NCBI RefSeq assembly: GCF_051201685.1
Contig: NZ_CP179213.1
Location: forward strand, 1-64,000
DNA from: Luminiphilus sp051201685
Lineage (GTDB): Bacteria > Pseudomonadota > Gammaproteobacteria > Pseudomonadales > Halieaceae
DNA length: 64,000 bases
Direction: 5' to 3'
Shown piece after piece: positions 36,646-45,796 of this stretch; within the stretch, counting starts at the first letter, position 1, and each line of letters opens with the position of its first letter. The notes beneath the pieces are model-generated. The model was not told where the DNA came from. It ran no database searches and worked only from the letters and a program-made list of their open reading frames with translations. The position numbers and the translations under genes were made by a program.

Positions 36646-36752
36646 TAACATACTATATATTGCTTTAAATGACCAAATAGTTGGGCTATTTGGACAAAAA
36701 GACTCTAAAACTCGCGTTACACTAGACCTACAATAGCCACAGAATTTTTGCC

Positions 36753-38438
36753 ATGAAACCGACAACGTCCTCGAGTTTTGATGCCCGTAAATACCGGCCC
36801 TTCACGCCGATTTCAAAAGTAGATCGGCGCTGGCCCGATCGGGTGATCGAACGGGCGCCCCAGTGGTGCTCCGTTGACCTGCGGGATGGAAATCAGGCGT
36901 TGGTGGAACCTATGAACGCCCAGCAAAAGCTCCGTCTGTGGGAGCAGCTTGTGGACATTGGTTTCAAGACAATTGAGGTGGGATTCCCCTCGGCCTCTAG
37001 CCATGACTTTGATTTTTTGCGAAAGCTGATCACTGAGGAGCGCATTCCTGATGATGTGACGGTTCAAGTGTTAGTTCAGGCTCGGGCGGAACTGATTGCC
37101 AAAACCTTCGAAGCTTTACGCGGGGTTAAACGTGCTGTTGTGCATTTTTACAACTCGACGTCGACGGTCCAACGCCGAGACGTTTTCAAGCTTGATAGGG
37201 CCGGTATTACTGAAATTGCGGTTGAAGGCGCTAAGCTCGTCAAGGCAGAGGCAGACCGCCACCCGGAAACAGAGTGGACCTTTGAGTACAGTCCAGAGAG
37301 CTTTACCGGTACGGAACTCGATTTTGCCGTCGAAATTTGTGATGCGGTTAATCAGGTGCTGAGCCCAACACCGGAGCAGCCAGTGATTATTAATTTGCCG
37401 GCGACCGTTGAAATGAGCACCCCTAATATTTATGCCGACCAGATAGAATGGTTTTGCGATCACGTGGCCAACCGCGACGCGATACTTATTTCACTTCATA
37501 CCCATAACGATCGTGGCTGTGCGGTAGCTGCAGGAGAGCTGGGTGTAATGGCAGGGGCCGACCGTGTCGAGGGCACGCTCATGGGTAATGGCGAGCGCAC
37601 CGGTAATATGGATATCGTCACCATGGCGATGAATTTATACAGCCAAGGTATCGACCCCGAGCTTAAGTTTGACAATATGGACGCTATTATTGCCACCGTT
37701 CGGGACTGTACCCAGTTACCTGTTCATCCTCGTCACCCATACGCGGGGGAGTTGGTGTTCACCGCTTTTTCAGGCAGTCATCAAGATGCGATTAATAAGT
37801 GCCTTGCCCTTAGGGGTGACGAAGATGCGTGGGATGTGGCTTATTTGCCCATTGACCCGCACGATATTGGCCGAACCTACCAAGAGGTGATTCGCATCAA
37901 CAGCCAGTCTGGCAAAGGCGGAGTGGCTTACGTTTTATACCGTGATCATGGGTACGACTTGCCCAGGTGGCTGCAAATTGATTTCAGCAGCGCCGTACAA
38001 CACCTTGCTGAGCAGAGTGAGGCAGAGGTTGCCTCAGACCAGATCCATCAACTGTTTTGCGACACTTATTTGAACGTTCCCGGTGCCTGGAGTCTAGGTC
38101 GGTATGAGGTCACCAAAGACGATACGGAACATCAATTAACGGCTGTGCTGGGCGCCGGTGACTCAGAGATACGAATTCAGGGTCGAGGCACGGGGGTACT
38201 AGATGCCTTTATCGACGCGATGGAACAGGTCACAGGTAAAAAGATGGTGCTGGTGGAGTACAGCGAGCACACCCTCGGCCAGAGTTCCGATGCCGAGGCG
38301 GTATGTTATGTGCAGCTCAATATCGATGGGGCAAGACCCTGCGGTGTTGGGCGCAGTAACGACATTGTGCAGGCCACCCTAAATGCCATTCTCTCTGCCT
38401 TAAAGGGCCACTGTCAGCTGACTGAACAAGTCGCTTAG
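36753..38438 (+). CDS. leuA: 2-isopropylmalate synthase
   Basis: Condenses acetyl-CoA with 2-ketoisovalerate in the first committed step of leucine synthesis. 561 residues, the longer LeuA form seen in Pseudomonas and actinobacteria. The catalytic DRE-TIM barrel shows VDLRDGNQALVEPM (about residues 41-54) and the metal site HTHNDRG (about 248-254). The C-terminal leucine-binding regulatory domain is complete (GRGTGVLDAFIDAM). The ATG lacks a strong ribosome binding site. Regulated presumably by feedback and by the divergent Lrp-like protein. Confidence 0.97.
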   Translation: MKPTTSSSFDARKYRPFTPISKVDRRWPDRVIERAPQWCSVDLRDGNQALVEPMNAQQKLRLWEQLVDIGFKTIEVGFPSASSHDFDFLRKLITEERIPDDVTVQVLVQARAELIAKTFEALRGVKRAVVHFYNSTSTVQRRDVFKLDRAGITEIAVEGAKLVKAEADRHPETEWTFEYSPESFTGTELDFAVEICDAVNQVLSPTPEQPVIINLPATVEMSTPNIYADQIEWFCDHVANRDAILISLHTHNDRGCAVAAGELGVMAGADRVEGTLMGNGERTGNMDIVTMAMNLYSQGIDPELKFDNMDAIIATVRDCTQLPVHPRHPYAGELVFTAFSGSHQDAINKCLALRGDEDAWDVAYLPIDPHDIGRTYQEVIRINSQSGKGGVAYVLYRDHGYDLPRWLQIDFSSAVQHLAEQSEAEVASDQIHQLFCDTYLNVPGAWSLGRYEVTKDDTEHQLTAVLGAGDSEIRIQGRGTGVLDAFIDAMEQVTGKKMVLVEYSEHTLGQSSDAEAVCYVQLNIDGARPCGVGRSNDIVQATLNAILSALKGHCQLTEQVA

Positions 38439-38526
38439 CTGATCTCGGCGCCCGATAGCTGTTAAACATGACTTCGTATGTCACACTGCAGGCAATGAGG
38501 TTACGCAACTCAGTGAGTGCGGGTGC

Positions 38527-39666
38527 ATGATCAATCGGGACCAAGAAATTTCGCTTTACGATGCGACGGGCTTTAAGTCATCGGCGCGTTTTTGGCGTGG
38601 TTTGCTGAGAACTGATACTGGCGCTTCGCAAAGCTTTGAACCTGAAGACGTGCAACACGAGCGACGCCTGATTCTGTATCGCCTGTTGCTGCCGGTCATG
38701 TTGTGTGCCACGACCATGGTGTTAATTGAGGGCCTTTTAGTTGCGCTCAGCCTCACCATTTTAAATGTCTTTGCAGGGTTGACGTCGTTGTTACTTGCCG
38801 TCACGGCCTACCGCATGTTCCGCCACAATAAAATGGTCATGCCGCCAGTCATGGCCCTGCTTATCACCCTGATCACGGTGGTTTGGTCTGTGAAACTTGG
38901 TTCTATTTATCAGGAGCTTTGGATCTTTCTTCTCATGATTGCGCTTACCGCCTTATTGCCACTTGCTGCTGGGCTTGTGGCAGGTGTTTTAACCCTGGTG
39001 GCACTGGTTTGGGCACATGGTTGGCAGGGTTTCGGTGGGGGCTTTGCATTGGATGCCGCTATTTTTTCAACATGGCTGTTAAGCCTAGCGATGATGCAAC
39101 TCCAGACTCGTCAGACCGATCAGCTAGCAGATCTCGCATTAACTGATCCCTTGACCGGCGCTTATAATCGCCGGTACTTGTTGCCTCAGACGCGACGGCA
39201 TTTGGCGGACTATCATCGATACGCTCGACTTTCGACACTGTTATTACTCGACATCGATTACTTCAAGCGCATCAATGATGAAATGGGTCATGTCGAGGGC
39301 GATCGCGTACTGAAAGCCCTAGTGACATTAATCGACGGCAGAATTCGCGGCGCCGATATGCTTTTTCGCTTGGGTGGTGAGGAGTTTGTGGTGCTTTTAA
39401 GCGAGGTGGGTGCCCAGACTGCACGAAAAATCGCCGATGATTTGCGCAGTAAAATTGCGGCACAGGAGGTCATTCAAGATCGACGCGTTACCGTAAGTAT
39501 CGGTATCTGCGACGTGACCGCGGTAGATTCTGCTGAGGACTGGCTGCTTCGCGTAGACCGTGCCATGTATGAGGCCAAGCGCAAGGGCAGAGACCAAGTT
39601 TACATTGAAGAACCTTCACCACGGGATCCCACAAATGTTAAAGGCACGATTCCTATGTGGCGCTAA
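38527..39666 (+). CDS. Membrane-bound diguanylate cyclase (GGDEF)
   Basis: Probably makes cyclic di-GMP from two GTP. The 379-residue protein has about five or six membrane helices (residues 48-190) with no recognisable sensory domain, then a GGDEF domain from about 200. The active motif is GGEEF at 283-287, and an allosteric I-site RxxD (RGAD) lies at 274-277, exactly five residues before it. Catalytic activity and product inhibition are therefore both expected. It lies 88 bp after leuA with no functional link evident. Confidence 0.94.
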   Translation: MINRDQEISLYDATGFKSSARFWRGLLRTDTGASQSFEPEDVQHERRLILYRLLLPVMLCATTMVLIEGLLVALSLTILNVFAGLTSLLLAVTAYRMFRHNKMVMPPVMALLITLITVVWSVKLGSIYQELWIFLLMIALTALLPLAAGLVAGVLTLVALVWAHGWQGFGGGFALDAAIFSTWLLSLAMMQLQTRQTDQLADLALTDPLTGAYNRRYLLPQTRRHLADYHRYARLSTLLLLDIDYFKRINDEMGHVEGDRVLKALVTLIDGRIRGADMLFRLGGEEFVVLLSEVGAQTARKIADDLRSKIAAQEVIQDRRVTVSIGICDVTAVDSAEDWLLRVDRAMYEAKRKGRDQVYIEEPSPRDPTNVKGTIPMWR

Positions 39667-40525
39667 GTGCGTCATGGTTTTGGTCATGCTTTTGACCTTG
39701 ACCGCATGCTCGGGTACCCGATTTTTTTACAACAAACTAGACACCCTGATCGATTGGTACGTCGATGACTATGTCACCCTTAGTCGTGAGCAGTCTGCCG
39801 ACTTTCAAAACCGAGTAGATCAGCTTCTTGAATGGCACCGGCGCGAAGAACTGCCCGCTTACGCCCAACTGCTGACAGATTTTGAGCGCAGCCTTGATCC
39901 GAGCTTAAATGAACAGTCAGTTGCCACGTTGTTCGACGAGTTGTCCGTGGCCGCAGATCGTCTTGAGGTTCGTATTCTTGATTTAATGATCGAGTTTGGC
40001 GCTACGTTAAGTCTCGCGCAGCGGGAAGAATTTATGCTGGCTTTGGAAGAGGAGCAGGAAGAGCAGCGAGAGAGGCTTCTGTCTCGGTCTGATGAGGCTT
40101 ACAGAGATAATGTGCAGGAACAGTTCACCGATAATCTCAGCAGATTTTTGGGCAGATTGACAGATCAGCAAAAAGAAACGCTAGCGCTGCACACCCGGGA
40201 TTATCAGCGGTTCGACGATGCGTGGATCGCTGACCGAGCACGCTGGACAAAAGAGCTTGCCGCTGTGATAGCGAGCAATACCAATGATTGGCCTTCTGAG
40301 GTTCAGGGCATTCTTGCTGGGCGGGAGGCTGCACGCTCACCGAAGTACGTTGCGGTATATGCGCACAACCGGGCGCTATCTCAAACGGTGTTTACCGAAG
40401 TGATTAACCAGCGCACGCCCAAACAGGACCGTCGTTTGCGGCGAAAAATTAATAATTACCGCGACGACTTCATCGCGCTTGCCGCAGAAGCTGAACCCCT
40501 CAGTCCAGCAGCGATAAGTCCCTAA
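39635..40525 (+). CDS. DUF6279-type lipoprotein
   Basis: Probable outer-membrane lipoprotein of unknown function. From the ATG at 39635 the signal peptide ends in a lipobox LTLTAC with the lipidated Cys at residue 25. The rest (about 270 residues) is helical, charged and coiled-coil-like (ALEEEQEEQRERLL). The FFYNKLDTLIDWYVDDYVTL opening is what I know from DUF6279. The ATG at 39674 is an alternative but would lack basic residues in the signal peptide. It overlaps the cyclase gene by 32 bases and convergent ilvD by 26. Confidence 0.82.
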   Translation: MLKARFLCGAKCVMVLVMLLTLTACSGTRFFYNKLDTLIDWYVDDYVTLSREQSADFQNRVDQLLEWHRREELPAYAQLLTDFERSLDPSLNEQSVATLFDELSVAADRLEVRILDLMIEFGATLSLAQREEFMLALEEEQEEQRERLLSRSDEAYRDNVQEQFTDNLSRFLGRLTDQQKETLALHTRDYQRFDDAWIADRARWTKELAAVIASNTNDWPSEVQGILAGREAARSPKYVAVYAHNRALSQTVFTEVINQRTPKQDRRLRRKINNYRDDFIALAAEAEPLSPAAISP

Positions 40526-42341
40526 CCGCTCCTTTGTCGGCGCTGGTAACCATGCGAGCATAGACTTTCAGCGCAGCACTGACCTTTCTTGGTCGGGGCA
40601 TTTGAGGTTGCCAAGGCTTATCTGCATTATCCATTTCGCTTCTGCGGTTGCTTAGGCACTCGTCATCGAGCAAGACATCGATGCGTCGATTGGGAATGTC
40701 GATTGCAATGGTGTCCCCCGACTGCACTAAGCCAATTGCGCCACCTGCCGCTGCCTCTGGGGATACATGCCCAATGGACAGTCCTGAGGTGCCACCGGAG
40801 AATCGACCGTCGGTAACCAGCGCACAGGCTTTACCTAACCCTTTTGATTTCAGGTAACTGGTGGGATACAACATTTCTTGCATACCCGGACCCCCTCGGG
40901 GTCCTTCGTATCGAATAATTACGACGGCACCTGCAGCAACGCGATCTTCGAGAATGTCAGCAACAGCGGTTTCCTGACTTTCGCAGATATGGGCCGGGCC
41001 ACTGAAACATAAGACATCATCATCGACCCCTGCGGTCTTCACCACGCAACCGTCTTCGGCGATATTGCCGAACAAAACTGCCAGGCCGCCCTCTTGAGAA
41101 TAAGCGTGAGCAACATCGCGTACGCAGCCCCCGGCACGATCGAGATCAAGGCTGGGCCAGCGTGTGGCTTGGCTGAAGGCCTGCTGCGTGGGCACCCCAG
41201 CGGGGCCCGCTGAAAAAAGTTTGTGAACGTCGGCATCGTTGGTTTGCGCAATATCCCAAGTTGTCAGCGCTTCGCCTAGGGTGTCGGTGTGCACGGTGTG
41301 GGTGCTGGTATCGATAAGACCCCCGCGAGCGAGTTCGCCAAGTATTGCCATGACGCCGCCGGCACGGTGGACATCCTCCATGTGGTAAAGCGGTGTACTC
41401 GGCGCAACTTTACATAATTGCGGCACGCGCCGGCTTAAAGTATCGATATCCGTCATTGAAAAATCGATGCTTGCCTCTTGGGCCGCGGCCAGTAAATGCA
41501 GAATGGTGTTGGTGGAGCCCCCCATAGCGATATCCAGACACATCGCGTTTTCAAACGCTTGGCGGTTGGCTATGTTTCTAGGCAGCGCCGAGGAGTCGTC
41601 CTGCTCGTACCAGCGCCGTGCAAGCGCAACTGAAACACGCCCTGCGCGCTTAAACAGCGCCTCTCGATCGGCGTGTGTTGCCAGCAGTGAGCCATTACCC
41701 GGCAGGCTTAAACCCAGCGCTTCGGTAAGGCAATTCATAGAGTTAGCGGTAAACATACCCGAGCAGGAGCCGCAGGTTGGGCAGGCAGAGCGCTCGTAGG
41801 CCTCAACGGTTGCATCGTCTGCAGAGTCATCAGCGGCGATGACCATAGCGTCTACCAGATCGAGCTTGTTTTCAGACAGCTTGGTTTTGCCAGCCTCCAT
41901 GGGTCCGCCGGAGACAAAAACACAGGGTATATTGAGTCGCATAGCAGCGTTGAGCATGCCCGGGGTGATTTTGTCGCAGTTCGAAATGCAGACCATGGCG
42001 TCGGCGCAGTGAGCATTGACCATGTATTCGACAGAGTCGGCAATAATATCTCGAGAGGGCAGGCTGTAGAGCATGCCGTCGTGGCCCATAGCGATTCCAT
42101 CATCGACGGCGATCGTATTGAACTCCTTGGCAACACCGCCCGCGGCTTCGATTTCTCTGGCCACGAGTTGTCCCATATCTTTGAGGTGCACATGGCCCGG
42201 AACAAACTGCGTGAAAGAGTTCACTACGGCAATAATCGGTTTTTCAAAATCGCCGTCGGTCATGCCGGTAGCGCGCCACAGGGCTCTGGCACCGGCCATG
42301 TTGCGGCCTGCGGTCGATGTTTTGGATCGGTATTGGGGCAT
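40500..42341 (-). CDS. ilvD: Dihydroxyacid dehydratase
   Basis: Fe-S enzyme that dehydrates dihydroxyacids to the 2-keto acids of isoleucine and valine. 613 residues, closely similar to E. coli IlvD in its first 200 residues. Cluster ligands are visible at C122 (SNCDKITPGML) and in CPTCGSCSG at about 187-195. Together with leuA and ilvE in this window it covers several branched-chain steps. It converges with the DUF6279 gene, and argA lies 46 bp upstream on the same strand. Confidence 0.97.
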   Translation of the reverse strand: MPQYRSKTSTAGRNMAGARALWRATGMTDGDFEKPIIAVVNSFTQFVPGHVHLKDMGQLVAREIEAAGGVAKEFNTIAVDDGIAMGHDGMLYSLPSRDIIADSVEYMVNAHCADAMVCISNCDKITPGMLNAAMRLNIPCVFVSGGPMEAGKTKLSENKLDLVDAMVIAADDSADDATVEAYERSACPTCGSCSGMFTANSMNCLTEALGLSLPGNGSLLATHADREALFKRAGRVSVALARRWYEQDDSSALPRNIANRQAFENAMCLDIAMGGSTNTILHLLAAAQEASIDFSMTDIDTLSRRVPQLCKVAPSTPLYHMEDVHRAGGVMAILGELARGGLIDTSTHTVHTDTLGEALTTWDIAQTNDADVHKLFSAGPAGVPTQQAFSQATRWPSLDLDRAGGCVRDVAHAYSQEGGLAVLFGNIAEDGCVVKTAGVDDDVLCFSGPAHICESQETAVADILEDRVAAGAVVIIRYEGPRGGPGMQEMLYPTSYLKSKGLGKACALVTDGRFSGGTSGLSIGHVSPEAAAGGAIGLVQSGDTIAIDIPNRRIDVLLDDECLSNRRSEMDNADKPWQPQMPRPRKVSAALKVYARMVTSADKGAVRDLSLLD

Positions 42342-42387
42342 TCTGTCTTCTCCCGTGCTGGGCGGGAATTCTAACAGCTAAGATTGT

Positions 42388-43692
42388 TCAGTCGAGGTCC
42401 TTGATCAGTACTTTGGAGTTTCGCTGCAAGTTATAGAGTGCCTGACGCTCGGAGGGTAGCTGGTCGAGGCTGGCCGGGACGAAGCCTTGCTCAATAAACC
42501 AGTGGGTGGTTTGGGTGGTGAGCACAAAGAGTTGGTGGATACCCTGTTCTTGGGCCTGAATTTTCAGTAGCTCCAGAAGATGTACGCCTCTACCGCCGTT
42601 GCGGTAGTCGGGGTGGGTTGCGATGCAGGCAACCTCGGCCATTTCAGTACCCTCAAAAGGATACAGGGCCGCGCAAGCTAACACCCGACCATCGCGCTCA
42701 AGGACCGTAAAATTGGTGATTTCCTGTTCAAAACGCTCCCGGGAACGACGCACCAATACACCGGCTTCTTCCAAGGGTCTCACCAGGTCGAGCACACCTG
42801 CAATATCGTTGATGCTCGCCCTGCGGTGTTGTTCGAAGACCGTTTCGCTGACTAAAGTGCCGGCACCATCATGGCTAAACAGCTCTTCGATGAGTGCTCC
42901 GTTATGAACGTAGCTAAGAAAGTGCGCTCGGCTGACGCCTTGTTCGCAGGCTCGGCAGGCGGCGTCACGCTGGCTGGCTTGTATTGGGTTTTCTATAGGC
43001 AGTGCCCGGGCCGCGGCGACGGTGCATTGGCGAACCAAGGTGCCCATGCTGTCCTTCAATCCTTCGGAATCATCCATAAAGATCAGCTTGTCAGCGCCCA
43101 GTGCCACTGCCGATGCTGTAGCGACCTCGTCAGCACTCAAATTGAAGACTTCACCTGTGGTGGAAAAGCCTAGGGGAGACAGCAGTACAATGGCCTCATT
43201 ATCAAGGGCGGCGGTTATGCCCACGGCGTCAAGTCGGCGCACAGCGCCGGTAAAAAGAAAATCTACCCCGTCGACGATTCCTACTGGCCTTGCGGTAATG
43301 AAGTTGCCGCTGACTACGCGCAACCTAGCGCCATGCATCGGAGAATCTGGCAATCCCTGAGATAACTGGCTTTCCAACTGTAAGCGCTGGGTCGCAGAAA
43401 CGTCCCGCACCACCCCTAGAACCTCAGCATCCGTAATTCGAATACCTTGGTGGAGCTGACCCGTGATGCCCAGAGCGGTCAGCGCTTGCTCGACTTCGCC
43501 GCGAGTGGCATGGACCAGCACCAGCCGAATACCCAGAAGGTGCAGCAGGCAGAGATCATTAATCAGATTATTAAATTGATCACTTTCTAACGCGCCATTG
43601 CCCAAATAGATCACGAACGTCCGGCCCCGGTGGGCTCGGATATAGGGGCTGGTGTGTCGAAACCAGTCTATGTGATTGCTGGAGGAAGCCAA
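42388..43692 (-). CDS. argA: N-acetylglutamate synthase ArgA
   Basis: First step of arginine synthesis, acetyl-CoA plus glutamate. The 434-residue protein has the classical two-domain form: an N-terminal amino acid kinase fold (about residues 20-280, FVIYLGNGAL and LLSPLGFSTTGEVFNL), which binds arginine, and a C-terminal GNAT acetyltransferase (about 290-434, CIATHPDYRNGGRGVHLL). Feedback inhibition by arginine is expected from the family. Confidence 0.96.
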   Translation of the reverse strand: MASSSNHIDWFRHTSPYIRAHRGRTFVIYLGNGALESDQFNNLINDLCLLHLLGIRLVLVHATRGEVEQALTALGITGQLHQGIRITDAEVLGVVRDVSATQRLQLESQLSQGLPDSPMHGARLRVVSGNFITARPVGIVDGVDFLFTGAVRRLDAVGITAALDNEAIVLLSPLGFSTTGEVFNLSADEVATASAVALGADKLIFMDDSEGLKDSMGTLVRQCTVAAARALPIENPIQASQRDAACRACEQGVSRAHFLSYVHNGALIEELFSHDGAGTLVSETVFEQHRRASINDIAGVLDLVRPLEEAGVLVRRSRERFEQEITNFTVLERDGRVLACAALYPFEGTEMAEVACIATHPDYRNGGRGVHLLELLKIQAQEQGIHQLFVLTTQTTHWFIEQGFVPASLDQLPSERQALYNLQRNSKVLIKDLD

Positions 43693-44026
43693 GTTCGTCA
43701 GTCTCGTGCGCTTTATTGGTTAAAATTCAAAATGCGAGACTACCCGAAAGCCACCTAGAGAATCTTGGGAATTTTTGGCTGGCTTGGCGAAAAAGGGCCG
43801 CTGTGGTCGGGGGCTCAATGGCCGCGCCAATGGATTGGGTTGCCGCAATTAAAAAAATGGAGGATTTTTAACGGTCAGGGAGGTCTGAGCCATAATCCCA
43901 GTCAATAATAAGAGACTCGTAAGCCCCACAGTCACTTTCCAGGTAGTGCGGAGTAGCCCGCCAAAAAATCCCAATGAGAAGGTGGTTTAACGGTGACAGA
44001 GATTTTTCAGCGCGTAAACTGCAGCT
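43693..44026. other. Divergent intergenic region argA / GspE-like gene
   Basis: A 334-bp gap without a gene that I can support. It has A-runs (43849-43862) and a 13-codon open frame at 43829, which is too short to judge. No convincing sigma-70 promoter, terminator or ARG box is visible. It must hold the promoters of both flanking genes. Confidence 0.6.
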
Positions 44027-45796
44027 ATGACTGAGCATATGATGATACCCCCAGAGTCCCGCCTCGATATGATTAGCCTTGCTGAGGGGTTAACTCGAGC
44101 GGGGCGGCTATCTGCCAAAGATCTGGTTCGGCTTAAATCTATGCGGCAGATGCGCCTCGCACCACTGCCTTTCTTAGCCGAGCAAAAGTTACCCGATTTA
44201 AGCGCCGCCGGTGAGATTCTGGATATGGCTGCGTTATTGGATTTTCTCTCTCAGGAAACCGAGTTGGGGGTATTCGATATTGATCCCCTTAAAATCGATA
44301 CGAAAGCCGTAGCAGAAGTTATGTCTGAGGCCTTTGCCGAGCGTCATCAGATTCTTGCGGTTTCTGTCGATGATATGACGGTCACGGTTGCAAGCAGTGA
44401 GCCTTGGGTGACCGGTTGGATCCGTGATCTTGAGCATGCCACGCGACGCCCAATACGCCGAGTATTAGCAGACCCTCGCGATATAGCGCGGTACACCAAA
44501 GAGTTTTATGTGATGGCTCGTTCGGTTCAGGGCGCGAATACCCTTAATCGTGGCGAAGGCGGCAATCTGGTAAATCTAGAGGCTATGGTGCAGCTCGGCA
44601 ATAAGTCTGAGCTCGATGCCAACGACCAGCACATCGTGAGCGTGGTCGATTGGCTTTTACAATACGCTTTTGAGCAGCGTGCCAGCGATATTCATATCGA
44701 ACCCCGACGGGAGTTGGGGAACGTCCGTTTTCGCATCGACGGTGTGCTTCATAAAGTTTACGAGTTACCTGCCGCCGTCGCGTCAGCGGTGACCAGCCGC
44801 TTTAAAATTCTTGGGCGGTTGGACGTGGCAGAAAAGCGTCGCCCTCAGGATGGGCGCCTGAAAACTCGGACCCCCGATGGGGGTGAAGTGGAGCTCCGCC
44901 TCTCAACGCTGCCAACCGCATTTGGCGAAAAGTTGGTCATGCGTATTTTCGACCCCGATGTGCTGCTCAAAAGTTTTGAACAACTGGGTTTGCGTGGCAG
45001 CGATGATCAACGGTGGCAAAATATTATTGCTCAGGGCACGGGTATCGTTTTAGTCACCGGCCCTACGGGCTCGGGGAAGACCACAACGCTCTACTCCACA
45101 CTGCGACAGCTCGCTAGCGCGGACGTTAATGTTTGCACCATCGAAGATCCCATCGAAATGGTAGAGCCTGCCTTCAACCAAATGCAGGTAAATGCCACGA
45201 TCGATTTAGATTTTGCCTCGGGTGTGCGGGCGCTGATGCGACAAGATCCCGATATCATTATGGTCGGTGAAATCCGTGATCTGGAAACTGCCAATATGGC
45301 CATTCAGGCGGCGTTAACCGGGCATTTGGTGCTAAGCACACTGCATACCAATGACTCCCCCGGCGCGATTTCCCGACTTGTGGAGTTGGGTGTCCCTGCG
45401 TTTTTGATTCGTGCCACCGTTCGAGGTGTTATGTCCCAGCGGTTGGTAAGAACCCTTTGCAGCCACTGCAAGCAGCTTGAGCCCACCGATATAGACGGCT
45501 GGCAATCCTTGGTGGGCGACTATCCGGCGGCGATGCCCGAGGCACTTTATCGCCCTGTGGGGTGTAAGGCTTGTCGCGATACCGGTTACCGCGGGCGGGA
45601 GGGTATTTATGAGGTGCTCGTTGCTGATGCGGGTGTGCACAGTGTGATCAACGATAGTCATGATATCCGTCAAATTCGAGGCAAATCCGTCGCCGCCGGT
45701 ATGGTGCCGCTACGAGTGGCAGGTGCTGAAAAAGTTGCCCGAGGTGAAACGACACTCGAAGAGGTTATGCGCGTAGCGCCCGCCCTTGATGACTAA
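44027..45796 (+). CDS. GspE/PilB-family secretion or pilus ATPase, orphan
   Basis: Hexameric motor ATPase of the type II secretion/type IV pilus assembly class. 589 residues. An N-terminal MshEN-type region (about 10-160) is followed by the ATPase core: Walker A GPTGSGKTT at about 345-353, the Asp box TIEDPIE, Walker B IIMVGEIRDLETA and the His box LSTLHTNDS. The zinc tetracysteine is present as CSHC...CKAC (about 482-525). No other secretion or pilus gene is nearby, so the machine it drives is unknown. Its end overlaps glnE by eight bases. Confidence 0.93.
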   Translation: MTEHMMIPPESRLDMISLAEGLTRAGRLSAKDLVRLKSMRQMRLAPLPFLAEQKLPDLSAAGEILDMAALLDFLSQETELGVFDIDPLKIDTKAVAEVMSEAFAERHQILAVSVDDMTVTVASSEPWVTGWIRDLEHATRRPIRRVLADPRDIARYTKEFYVMARSVQGANTLNRGEGGNLVNLEAMVQLGNKSELDANDQHIVSVVDWLLQYAFEQRASDIHIEPRRELGNVRFRIDGVLHKVYELPAAVASAVTSRFKILGRLDVAEKRRPQDGRLKTRTPDGGEVELRLSTLPTAFGEKLVMRIFDPDVLLKSFEQLGLRGSDDQRWQNIIAQGTGIVLVTGPTGSGKTTTLYSTLRQLASADVNVCTIEDPIEMVEPAFNQMQVNATIDLDFASGVRALMRQDPDIIMVGEIRDLETANMAIQAALTGHLVLSTLHTNDSPGAISRLVELGVPAFLIRATVRGVMSQRLVRTLCSHCKQLEPTDIDGWQSLVGDYPAAMPEALYRPVGCKACRDTGYRGREGIYEVLVADAGVHSVINDSHDIRQIRGKSVAAGMVPLRVAGAEKVARGETTLEEVMRVAPALDD

